From Erinaceus europaeus (taxonomy: Eukaryota; Chordata; Mammalia; Eulipotyphla; Erinaceidae), in contig NC_080168.1 of NCBI RefSeq assembly GCF_950295315.1, positions 3,171,574 through 3,235,573 of the forward strand: DNA of 64,000 nt, in the 5' to 3' direction. The notes beneath the pieces are model-generated. The model had not been told where the DNA came from and searched no databases. It was given only the letters and a program-made list of their open reading frames with translations. The translations under genes and the position numbers were made by a program. Below are positions 54,016 to 63,113 of the stretch, one piece after another (position 1 is the stretch's first letter; every line of letters begins with the position of its first letter).

Positions 54016-54207
54016 TAGGGAACCAGGTGGTGACACAGCTAGTTAAGTGCACACACTACAGTGCACAAGAATGCGAGTTCAAGTCCCCAGACACCAACAC
54101 CTGCAGGGGAAACCTTCAAGAGTTGCAGGTTTCTGTCTATCTCCCTCTCTTCTTCTCAATTTATCTCTGTCTCTATCCAATGATGAATAAATAAAGCTTT
54201 TTAAAAG
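54016..54207 (+). mobile_element. SINE-B
   Basis: GGGAACCAGGTGGTGACACAGC head, CACTACAGTGCACAAGAATG, GAGTTCAAGTCCCC, short middle and GATGAATAAATAAAG tail. Confidence 0.8.
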
Positions 54208-54254
54208 TCCACATTAAAAGCAAACAGGTTGCCTGCTTCTGTTTTGTTTCTCTC

Positions 54255-54940
54255 TCTCTCTCTCTTTGAATCGGATATCTATATTCCACATATGAGTGAA
54301 ACCATCCAATAGTTGTCTTTCATATCTTAACTTATTTAGCTAACAACAATGACTTTCAGCTCCATCCATTTTGTCCCAAAGGACACAATGGCATCTTTTT
54401 TTTATTGCAGAGTAGTATTCCATGGAATAGAGATTTCATAATTTCTTTAGACACTCATCTTTCTATGGGCATTTAGGTTGCTACCACTATTTGGCTATTG
54501 TGAACAATGTGAATATGAGCAAAAGGGGTCTATCTGTCCCTTCTAGTTAGCGTTTGAGTGTCCACTGGATCATAAGATACTTCCGTTTTAATTTGTTCAA
54601 GGACTCTCCATATCGGGGCTACACTAGTTTGCATTCTCAGCATCAGTGAAGCAGAGCCACCTTTTCTCCACCACCCACAGTTCTGTAGAGAAGTGCTGCA
54701 TTTTTCCTAAACATTTCCTCTCCAAGAGTTTTAAATTCACAGTGTGATGGGTGTGTCTTCTAGTGTGGATATTCTCTCCTCTACCTGGTTGATGTTATTT
54801 CCAAGGCCCTTACCTCAACCCGAACCACATCCAAAGCATTCTTTAGCACCTGCAGTTCTGTTTGGAGTTTTCCATTGCTTGTTTGTTTTTGTACTTTGTA
54901 ATTCTTTTGTAAACAATCACCAACTTCTTCAATCCTTTTT
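54255..54940 (-). mobile_element. Ancient L1 (ORF2 end and upstream 3' UTR)
   Basis: Antisense L1: CCACATATGAGTGAAACCATC, GTAGTATTCCATGGAATAGAG, CATTTAGGTTGCTACCACTATTTGG, GTGAACAATGTGAATATG and TCTCCATATCGGGGCTACAC. Diverged; resembles mammal-wide L1M. Confidence 0.75.
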
Positions 54941-54945
54941 TTAAA

Positions 54946-55224
54946 AATATTTTTTTCTTTTTGTTGCCCTTGTTTTATTGGTGTTGTAGTTATTACTATT
55001 CTTGTTATTCATGAGCTTGTTGTTGGATAGGACAGAGAGAAATGGAGAGAGGAAGGGAAGACAGAGAAGGGGAGAGAAAGACAGACACCTGCAGACCTGC
55101 TTCACCGCTTGTGAAGAGACTCCCCTGCAGGTGGGGAGCCGGGGGCTTGAACTGGGATCTTTACTCCAGTTCTTGAGCTTTGTGCCACTCGCACTTAACT
55201 CACTGCACTACCGCCCGACACCCT
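54946..55224 (-). mobile_element. SINE-A
   Basis: Complete minus-strand SINE-A (TTTTTGTTGCCCTTG to ACCGCCCGACACCC), inserted at the end of the old L1; AATC(C)TTT occurs on both sides. Confidence 0.92.
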
Positions 55225-55887
55225 AATCTTTAATTTATTGAAGTGATTTCATAATGAAGTTTCTATACTTTCACCCTGTTGTTTTTTTCTACGTCTGTGT
55301 CTGTCTGGTCATTTAGGTTTTCTTTTCATTTCTGTCTGTGTATTTCTGTTCCCTCATTCAGTTGCTCTTGTTGTGCCAGCAGGAGGCACTGTGGCTGAGT
55401 TGTTCAATTTCTCTGTTCCTATATATTGATGGGGGAGGGGAGATTTTATTCTGAGTCACCAAGCTGGTTCAGTGTTCCTGATGTCAACATAAGGTCTCCC
55501 TGCTACTATTCCAGCTTCTTTGGAGCAGTGGCAATGAAAACTCAAGAACTCCCAGTTGTAAATTGTTGACACAGTTGTAAATTAGGAGATTTTTCTTTTT
55601 AACAGTTCTTTGTTGCTTTAACATGAACCAGAAATGCTGTGTTTCAGCCACCCGTCTCCCAGTTTGATGCCAGCTGTTCTGAACACCAGTTTTTAGTCCT
55701 GGAAATCTGTCCCTCACCCCTTTTCTGTCCACAAGCCACACATATCTGTACCCACCTGTGGCCTGGACAGTTTCCAAAAAAGATTTTGGTCCTAATTTGC
55801 TGAGTTAAGGTGATTTTTGTTGCTTTTCCTAGTTGACAGGAAAGGGTGAAAAGTGGATGTTACTACTTCATAGCCACACCACACCTT
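55225..55887. other. Unique sequence with a CTCF-like site
   Basis: No gene recognised; the minus-strand frame at 55484-55777 has no known domain. Confidence 0.45.
55374..55392 (+). promoter_or_regulatory. Candidate CTCF motif
   Basis: TGCCAGCAGGAGGCACTG fits the CTCF core CCASYAGRKGGCRS with one mismatch, on the plus strand in non-repetitive DNA. Confidence 0.45.
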
Positions 55888-55896
55888 GTGTGGCAC

Positions 55897-55961
55897 TCTT
55901 ATGCTTGTCCTTGTGTTTTGTGTCACCTGCGCTTAACCCTCCACACTGCTGCTTGACTCCC
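55897..55961 (-). mobile_element. Second tailless SINE-A head (65 bp), 9-bp TSD
   Basis: Minus-strand SINE-A head with intact 5' end (complement of GGGAGTCAAGCAGCAGTG) that stops after the complement of GCATAAGA, just before the B box. It has no body and no A-rich tail. GTGTGGCAC flanks it at 55888-55896 and 55962-55970. Its 3' stop is within one or two bases of the stop in the copy at 23952-24014. The target lies in a small palindrome (GCCACAC...GTGTGGC, 55873-55894). Confidence 0.82.
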
Positions 55962-55970
55962 GTGTGGCAC

Positions 55971-56939
55971 CCTGTAGAAACAGAAATATATCAATATCAA
56001 GATGACACTAGATGATGCTTGAATATGGGAACTGCTAGTGTGTCGTGTTGTTATAGGACTAAGTACACATAAGATAATTTTGTCCATTAATGCTTTTGAT
56101 ATCCAACAGTACAACTGACATAATCTGACTTTGGGATGAGGTAACTCTTCTTTTCATTAGATACTTTTCCCCCCTAAAGCTAGGAACATTAAATATCTAG
56201 CAAAGTATCTGACATATTCATTCATCTCTGAATGTAATATTTTTCTCTGTCCAATTATTTAACTTGGTGGGAAATGGCTGAACAAATTACCAAGAATTCC
56301 CCAAGTATGGACACAAAGAATGAAACAATGAATCAGACTAACCCATTCGGTAGACATTTCCACCATGGAAATACAGGCACAAGATACAGGTCAATTCTCA
56401 ATCTGTCAAGTAAATAGAATACAAGGTGACTTAACCAGTGGAATGGTCCATGTTTTGCAATTCAGTAATTAAGTACCAGGAATCAGGAGGACATTTAATG
56501 TGAAATGATTGTGACATGCAGCTAATGTGGGAAGGAGAAGAAGAGATATCCTTAAATGACTGTAGGGTATATATATATATATATTTAAAAAATCTTGAAA
56601 AACTGGAGCTATTTACTGGATTGAACCCAAAGGTGAAAGTACTGAGATCCCACCATGGTTAGACAAGAAAGGAAGAACATTCTGGGTGTACACAACAACA
56701 ACAAAAACAAAAACTGATTGAATGGAAATTAAGGAAAGAAAACTGATTCATGAGAGGGAAATAAAAAGACAGATAGATATCTTTGTTTTGAGAAACACCC
56801 TGGAATGAGGTCTTCACTGTCCTGTAGAGCTGGTTCCCTAGTTATTTCTTTTGCCCAGAAATTTGTACATTCTGTGTTTTTGTTGGAAACATCTGACTTG
56901 GATCCTTCTGTCAAGCTTCCCCAGTTCTTCTGTACAAAT
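55971..56939. other. Unique sequence
   Basis: No gene recognised; short (AT)n at about 56571-56585 and (AAC)n near 56694-56712. Confidence 0.5.
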
Positions 56940-57115
56940 CTATTTATTTTTAAAATTATTTTATAAGTTATTTAATAATGGTTTACAACACTTAAGATTC
57001 CAATAGAATAGTTAAAAACTGTACCTATCAGAACAATTCTGTGTCTTCTCCTCACCCCCCCCCAACTCTCCCCCTTAGCCCAGAGGATAAGCACCATAGC
57101 CTCAGCAATGGATTT
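56940..57115 (-). mobile_element. Diverged L1 3' end
   Basis: TTATTTAATAATGGTTTACAACA, AGAACAATTCTGTGTCTTCTCC and CCCTTAGCC; weak similarity to other inverted L1 ends. Confidence 0.45.
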
Positions 57116-57141
57116 ATATTCTTTTTAAAATAAGTCCACAT

Positions 57142-57349
57142 GGGAGATTCTCAGAGGGGGGCTATGAAGCAGCAGCAGCTGTGTTTCTCTCTTCTCCTCT
57201 CCCAGATCCAACCAACAAAGGATGACAGAGGACCTAGCAGGGGTTGTATTGTTATGTGGAAAACTGAGAAATGTTATCCTTGTACAAACTATTGCATTTA
57301 CTGTTGAATGTAAAACATTTATTCCCCCAATAAAAAAATTTAAAAAAAA
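57142..57349 (+). mobile_element. SINE-A/L1 chimeric insertion with 10-bp TSD
   Basis: 208-bp insert between AAGTCCACAT at 57132-57141 and 57350-57359. The first about 80 bases look like a shortened SINE-A middle and body (GAAGCAGCAGCAGCTGTG, TTTCTCTCTTCTCCTCTCCC, ATCCAACCAAC). From about 57220 on it is the L1 type 2 3' end (GACCTAGCAGGGGTTGTATT, GAATGTAAAACATTTATTCC) with a poly(A). One TSD for both parts implies one event. Confidence 0.65.
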
Positions 57350-57464
57350 AAGTCCACATACTTCCGTTCTTTACATCGCACATATGAGTTCAACTACACC
57401 TTTGCTTTTCTGAGAAAGGCAGGCCATTTGGTAACAGATATAAACTACAGCAGAAGAGTACTTG

Positions 57465-57468
<4 letters not shown>

Positions 57469-57510
<42 letters not shown>
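57469..57510. repeat. (CA)n microsatellite
   Basis: About 21 uninterrupted AC units. Confidence 0.97.
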
Positions 57511-57511
<1 letters not shown>

Positions 57512-57600
57512 CAAATTAAAGAGCCTCAAGACACTATATATGTTAGGAATGAATAAAATGAAGAGAAGTTGTAAAGTACTTGAGAGAAAAGTGACATCAT

Positions 57601-57959
57601 GTTTTTTCTTTTTTTAAAAATTTATTTAAGAAAGGAGACATTAACAAAATTATAGGATGGGGGGGGGGGGAATACAATTCCACACAATTCCCACCACCCA
57701 ATCTCCATATCCCACCCCCTCCCCTGAGAGCTTTCCCATTCTCTATCCCTCTGGGAGTATGGACCCAGCGTCATTGTGGGATGCAGAAGGTGGAAGGTCT
57801 GGCTTCTGTAATTGCTTCCCCTATGAATATGGGCTTTAACTGGTCAATCCATACTCCCAGTCTGTCTCTCTCTTTCCCTAGTAAGGTTGGTCTCTGGTGA
57901 AGTGGAGCTCCAGAACATATTGGTGGGGTCGTCAGTCCAGGGAAGCCTGGCCGGCAAAA
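57601..57959 (-). mobile_element. L1 type 1 3' end with TSD
   Basis: 5'-truncated 359-bp L1 tail in minus orientation between TGACATCAT at 57592-57600 and 57960-57968. Contains CACAATTCCCACCACCC, CTCTGGGAGTATGGACCC, GAGCTCCAGAACATATTGG. It proves that type 1 ends are retroposed as ordinary poly(A)-tailed units. Confidence 0.93.
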
Positions 57960-57968
57960 TGACATCAT

Positions 57969-58827
57969 TTAACAAGACAGTGAGGACTGTACACAAATCT
58001 CCAAAGACTGGCTTTGTGAGAGGAGAGAATAGGCGGCACTCACTGACTGCAGTTTTGTTACATAGGGAGACATCGCTAGGTGAGAAAGCTACAGCTCTGT
58101 GGATATTGTGATGCGTTAGAAGAACAAGCATTTCCCTGATGTTTACACAGGACATGGCATAGCTCCCCAATTGTTTCTTTCCTAACATTTCAAATACAGT
58201 TTATTTCACAGGGCACACCCATTCAAGTAAAACAATCTTCTTAGAGGATAGCTTTTAAAAATTTAGTATAAATTAATTGCATATATATTTGTGTTAATTT
58301 TCTTAAAATGAAAAGGATAGAGCTTTCTTCTAGCAAATAAGATGCTGAATTAGAGTCAAGGAACACACACACACATACACACACTAAGCTACCTCCACTA
58401 AGTAGTTCCTTTTATAGATGAACTAGATTATACATAATTCACTCTTGTTTTCATGGGCTAACAAAATGACTTGATTTGTGATTACTGTAAATGTCCTTGG
58501 TTCACAGCATTCTCTTTAAAAAGGAAAATAATGTCACAGTTTTAAAATGTTATAAAATCTGATAGTGGATCTTATTTCCCTACCTCGTTTTAGTTTCCAA
58601 CATTCTGTCATTGTCCTGACAACAACCGCCATGGTATAGGATGAGAATGTCACTTGGAATTGTCTACAAGATTCTTCATTAACCCCTGATATCATAGTTC
58701 TTCTTTGCCACCCAGGGAGGAGTGGTCACCACCACAGGCTGTCTTATCTCCCCTGTTTCCCTGCCCTTTCTTGACATGTTAACTCCTTGTTAACTAAATC
58801 TTTTATTGATTAACATTTTATTTTTCA
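57969..58827. other. Unique sequence
   Basis: No gene recognised; short CA stretch near 58364-58384. Confidence 0.5.
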
Positions 58828-58958
58828 TTAAGCATTGTTCAGCTCTGGTGTATGGTAGTGCTGGGGATTAAACCTGAGACCTGGGAGTCTCAGGTATGAT
58901 TTTTTTTTTTTTTTTTTTTTGCATGACCACTATGTTATCTCCCAAACTCTGCTTTTTA
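58828..58958 (-). mobile_element. SINE-C
   Basis: GCATTGTTCAGCTCTGGTGTATGG, GGGGATTAAACCTGAGACCTGG and CATGACCACTATGTTATCTCCC, with a T run at about 58899-58920 inserted in the head region. Confidence 0.8.
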
Positions 58959-59319
58959 TTTTGACATGGGAATGTTTTTAACTGTATTATGTGAAAATGT
59001 ATTTTTTTTGTCTTCTTTGCTCTTTTTCCCCAAACTGGGTCAATACTAATTTATTTCATAGTCATCTTTGCCGGAACCCATATGCTGTCTATGTGTTAAA
59101 GGAAGACATTTGAATTTTAGCAAAAGTATCACTTAGTCAAGGTAGAGTCAATAAGCAGAGAATATAATCCCCCACAGTGATTTAGATAACAAATATCTCT
59201 TCGTCATTATGCATGCTGAAAGAATGATCAAGACAGAATGAAAAGGATTGAAGGGGTAAATTAAGTACACAAACAACTTTGCACTTCTGTCTACACAGAG
59301 TCATTTAAGCAGAGCTTTA
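58959..59319. other. Unique sequence
   Basis: No gene or repeat recognised. Confidence 0.45.
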
Positions 59320-59325
59320 CTTTAC

Positions 59326-59750
59326 TGTTGGATAGTATGCCAGCTCCCCCTGGCTTCTGCTTAACCATATGCCTATATAGGGATAGATTTAATCCCATTC
59401 AGAGCTTTGGTCTATTTACATAAATCACTTTTACATTTACATAAAGCACTCCCTCCAGGGCATTGGTGGTTCAGTGATAGGATTCTCGCCTGCTCCACCC
59501 CTTCCTTGTCACACTCTGATTTTCGCCAGTCACTTTTCTCTCCACCCTCTCTATGTCACATCCTGTTTCCACCCTACTTGGCAAGTATATATAATGACAG
59601 CATTGTGAGTTTTACAGTACCTTGAGTTTAACTTAGCTCGGCTTAGATTGTGCTGCGTCCTGCATGAATAAAGAGATACTGCCTACAGCTCAACCATGAG
59701 TCCCTGGTCGTCTGTTACCCGCCCGTGAAGCCAGCCCGGCGAAAACAACA
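59326..59750 (+). mobile_element. Solo LTR, class II-like, 6-bp TSD, with tRNA-Gly half
   Basis: 425-bp LTR with TGTTG...CAACA ends, flanked by CTTTAC at 59320-59325 and 59751-59756. TATA-like TATATAA at 59588-59594 and AATAAA at 59667-59672 are only about 75 bases apart, followed by a GC-rich U5-like end (ACCCGCCCGTGAAGCC). A 6-bp TSD and this end resemble betaretrovirus/IAP-type ERVs. The U3 part carries a tRNA-Gly-like segment (listed separately). CpGs are well kept. No internal viral gene remains. Confidence 0.88.
59460..59492 (+). other. 5' tRNA-Gly-like half inside LTR U3
   Basis: GCATTGGTGGTTCAGTGATA and the following GGATTCTCGCCTGC match nucleotides 1 to about 34 of mammalian tRNA-Gly (GCC type) at all but two positions, as I recall it. 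Similarity stops in the anticodon loop; the 3' half, including the B box, is missing. It holds an A-box-like TGGTTCAGTGA. Confidence 0.8.
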
Positions 59751-59756
59751 CTTTAC

Positions 59757-60217
59757 ATCATATATGAGCTGGTCACAACTATATCAACTAGATTGCAGTA
59801 CTATGAGAAATACAAGTTATCGCATTAATTCCAGCCAATGTTTCAAGGACTACTAGGAATTTGACATGGTTTGTTTTCTGTGTTCTATAGTTTTTCACTC
59901 TTTATTCGCTCAAATATTTTCCCATCCATCTATCAGTCATCCATCTACCAACCTATTCATTCATTTGACTGATGTGTAATATATTTGAGGCACGTGCTTC
60001 GGTTTCAAAGAGCAATTCCCTACCTGAGTGAGTTTTTAGTGTAATAAAATATGTTGCCTTTCAATGTAGTACTCAATCCCATGGGTTTTGGCTGGTCCTC
60101 CAATTCAGAAGGTAAACATGAGATTTTATAAGATTTAAATTGCATTATAAGGCTCATCTCCTGGGGAAATTAATTTACAGATTATATAAACATTTTATAA
60201 TTTAGTTGTGAATGTCA
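59757..60217. other. Unique sequence
   Basis: No gene. ATTCATTCATTTGACTGATG near 59958 is faintly L2/MIR-like. Confidence 0.45.
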
Positions 60218-60262
60218 CCAGGGCTTCACTGCTCCACGCCAGCTTTTTTTGAAGGATGGAAA
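60218..60262. mobile_element. Old SINE fragment
   Basis: ACCAGGGCTTCACTGCTCCACGCCAGC matches the fragment at 16907 (GGCTTCACCGCTCCAGGCTG). Confidence 0.45.
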
Positions 60263-60272
60263 GAGAAATGGA

Positions 60273-60484
60273 GAGGGGCCGGGTGGTGGTGGTTCACCTG
60301 GTTGAATTTACATGTTACAATGTGCAAGGACCTGAGCTCCCAGTCCCCGCTTGTAGGAAGAAAACTCTTGAGTGGTGAAGCAGTGTTGTGGGTGTCTCTT
60401 TGTCTCTTTCCCTCTCGATCTCCCCAACCCTCTCATTTTCTGACTATCTCTATCCAGTAAATAAATAAAGGTAAAAATTAAAAA
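60273..60484 (+). mobile_element. SINE-B
   Basis: GGGGCCGGGTGGTGGTGGTTC head, ATGTTACAATGTGCAAGGACC, altered B box (GAGCTCCCAGTCCCC), CT body and CAGTAAATAAATAAAG tail. Confidence 0.85.
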
Positions 60485-60504
60485 GTCATTCTTAAAAAAA
60501 TAAG

Positions 60505-60655
60505 ACACACAGCACACAGAGGAGGGGAAGAGGGAGGGAGGGAGAGGGCTTCTGCAGCACTGTAGCTTTCTCCAGTGTGATAGAGGTTAGACTCAGGCCT
60601 GGATCGTGTACACAAGAAAGCAGACACACTATCCAGGAGAACTATCTCCCCAGCC
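60505..60655 (-). mobile_element. SINE-C-like fragment
   Basis: Purine-rich body, CTTCTGCAGCACTGTAGC, GAGGTTAGACTCAGGCC and GAACTATCTCCCCAGCCCC head. Confidence 0.6.
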
Positions 60656-61477
60656 CCGGGTGAACATTTTCAAGGACGTTTTAATGATTGTGTGTGAGAG
60701 GAGAAAGATAAGAACTGACATTCCTTTTCTGGATCCAGGAATAAACCCAGGTTTTCTCGCCTGCAGGGAATGAGTTCTACTGTTGAACTTAAACATTTTA
60801 AAGAGAAAGGGAATAGAGATGTTTAATAAATAATGGTGAGACATCAACACTGTGCAGAGACCAGGAAGAAGTTGTGTGAAGATTATTGGGGGGTGGGGGG
60901 GAGTATGAGGCCAGACCTATAGAAGGAAGTAGCAGGTATGAGTGCCCTAGCAATGGCCTTGAGATCTGGGCTTGCTGGGTAGGTGGAGGCAGCCTGGGAA
61001 GGGCTCCACACTGTGCTGACAAATTTGGACTTCATCCCGGAGACTCCAGGAAGTCACTGCAGAACCCACACAGTGCAAGTCCCAGGATGCTTTTGCTGGC
61101 TTTGATAAGCTGATACCAGACATTGTCTGAGGCTTTCTTGCTGAGACAGCCAAATCAACTGGGCACTGTGCTATCCTCTGTGGGTCAGGACACCTCTCTT
61201 CTGCTTCCTTTCACCACCAACTGTGCAGATGTACTCACTCAAGTGCCCAGACCTGCCTGGGACTGTTCCCTTTTCCTAGCAGAGGCTAGACAAGCAGCTG
61301 CCCTTCCGTCCCTCCGAGGACACTGTATGATGCCAGAGGGGCACTGCCATGATGGTTCTCTGAGCAAATAGAGACCTGGGAAGAGACTCAGGGTGAGTCA
61401 CTAGTAGCAAGCATCCAGTTCCTATTTCCTTCACTTCTCATTAGTCTATTTTTTAAAAGCTATCTCTTTAATTTTTA
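60656..61477. other. Unique sequence
   Basis: No gene recognised. A G-rich run (GGGGGGTGGGGGGGAG) lies near 60888-60903. Confidence 0.45.
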
Positions 61478-61664
61478 TTTTTATAATTATCTTTACTTAT
61501 TTATTAGATAGAGACAGCCAGAAAGCCAGAGGGAAAGGGGGAGGGGGAAGAGAGAAAGTGAAACAGAGAGACACCTGCGGCCCTGCTTCACCACTCACAG
61601 AGCTTTCCCCTGTGCAGGGACCGGGGCGGGGGCTTGAGCCGAGGTTCATGTGCATTATAACAAT
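61478..61664 (-). mobile_element. SINE-B
   Basis: TTATTTATTAGATAGAGACAGCC, GA-rich body, CCTGCGGCCCTGCTTCACC, GGGGGCTTGAGCCGAGG and GTGCATTATAACAAT; the end of the head is missing. Confidence 0.8.
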
Positions 61665-61689
61665 CTTCTTTTAAATCTTCTTTCTTCCT

Positions 61690-61760
61690 CCATCATCTAT
61701 CTATTTATAAATCTATCATCCCTCTATCTATCACCTATCATCTCTCTCTCTCCACAATCC
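61690..61760. repeat. ATCT-rich low-complexity stretch
   Basis: Degenerate ATCT and ATCC units plus a (TC)n. Confidence 0.7.
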
Positions 61761-62012
61761 TTAGTCAGGATTACAGGCTCATGTTTTTGTTTCTCTTTAT
61801 TTTCCACATCTGAGCATGGCCACTAGTGCAATAATTCAGCAGCATTCAGGAATCATTTCTTGCATGACTCCATCCCTTCCCAGAGCCAGGAGATTGACAC
61901 CTAGCCCTGTTTGTCTCCTACCTAAAGAAACAGAGTCCCCACATCCCCACTGCTTCTTATGTATTTATTTAACACAAATGTCATATATATCACTATATGT
62001 ATCTCTCTCAGA

Positions 62013-62302
62013 AAACACACACACACTCACATACACACCACCCACACACATACACACAAACACCCACACACATACACAAACACACATACACACTCACATA
62101 CACACTCTCTCACACACACACACTCACACACTCACACACACACACACTCACACACACTCTCTCACACACACACAAACTCACACACACACACACACACTCA
62201 CACACACACACACTCACTCACACACACACACACACAGTCACAGACACACTCACACACACACTCACACACACACACAGTCACAAACACACTCACACACACA
62301 CA

Positions 62303-62339
<37 letters not shown>

Positions 62340-62376
62340 ACACTCACAAACACTCACACTCACACACTCACACACC
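62013..62376. repeat. 360-bp CA-rich tract with CTCA interruptions
   Basis: (CA)n blocks of 4-14 units interrupted by CT, forming irregular CACACTCA higher-order units. All three plus frames read as His-Thr repeats, which is an artefact. Alternating purine-pyrimidine of this length can form Z-DNA. Confidence 0.95.
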
Positions 62377-62486
62377 AGAGTTACCACTTGAGCTCTGTGA
62401 CTGTGTTACTCTATGATTCCTGGCAGCCATTTTTCTCTTCTTTTTCTTTGGTTTTTGGTTGAAAGGAATAGACAGAAATGAGGTGG

Positions 62487-62842
62487 GGGAGATGGGGGCC
62501 CAGTGGTGGCTCATGGAGTTAAACACACATAGTATGAACACAAGGACTGGTGCAAGGATCTGGTACCAGGTGATCTGGTTTGAGCCCCCAGCTCCCCACC
62601 TGCAGGGGGGTCAATTCACAAGTGGTGAAGCAGTTCTGCAGGTGTCTGTCTTTCCTCCTGTCTCCATGTCTCTCTGTCCTATTCAAAAATGATGACATCA
62701 ATAACATCATGAATAATGACAACAATGATAAAACAACAAGGGCAATAAAAGTGAAAAATTTAGTTCCCAGGAGCAGTGGATTTGTGGTGCAGGCACTGAG
62801 CACCAACAATAAGCCTGGAGGCAAAAAAAAAAAAAAAAAAAA
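62487..62842 (+). mobile_element. SINE-A, long form
   Basis: Head GGCCCAGTGGTGGCTCATGG, ATCTGGTTTGAGCCCCC B box preceded by a short duplication (GATCTGGTACCAGGTGATCTGG), body, long module (GGAGCAGTGGATTTGTGG, GAGCACCAACAATAAGCC) and a 20-base A run. Confidence 0.88.
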
Positions 62843-62957
62843 GAATAGGAAAGCTATCAGGGATGGGACGGGATACAGAGTTCCCACCAGGTGGGAATTG
62901 TGTGGAGTTTTATCCCTCTTATCCTATGGTCTTGTCAGTGTTTCCATTTTATAAATA
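62843..62957 (+). mobile_element. L1 type 1 3' end
   Basis: AATAGGAAAGCTATCAGGGATGG, GGTGGGAATTGTGTGGAG, TTTTATAAATAAAG; abuts the SINE poly(A) directly. Confidence 0.8.
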
Positions 62958-62965
62958 AAGAGAGA

Positions 62966-63001
<36 letters not shown>
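62958..63001. repeat. (GA)n microsatellite
   Basis: About 20 GA units between an L1 tail and an inverted SINE-C. Confidence 0.95.
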
Positions 63002-63002
<1 letters not shown>

Positions 63003-63113
63003 GTCAGATTAGGCTCAGGTCTGGCTAGTGGTGGTGAAGGGACTGGACTTGGGAGCTCTGAGTCCTGAGGCATGTGAATCCTGTCCTCTAAGATAATGAA
63101 CTACTTCTTGAGC
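63002..63113 (-). mobile_element. SINE-C fragment
   Basis: TCAGGTCTGGCTAGTGGTGG, GGGACTGGACTTGGGAGC, GAGTCCTGAGGCATGTGAATCC as complement of SINE-C; tail side is the (GA)n. Confidence 0.55.

Noticed and set aside
59460..59530. tRNA-Gly gene
   Set aside because: Only the 5' half is present; anticodon stem, T arm and acceptor 3' strand are missing.
61816..62462. Long overlapping open frames rich in His-Thr
   Set aside because: They are translations of the CA-rich tract; all three frames stay open because of low complexity.
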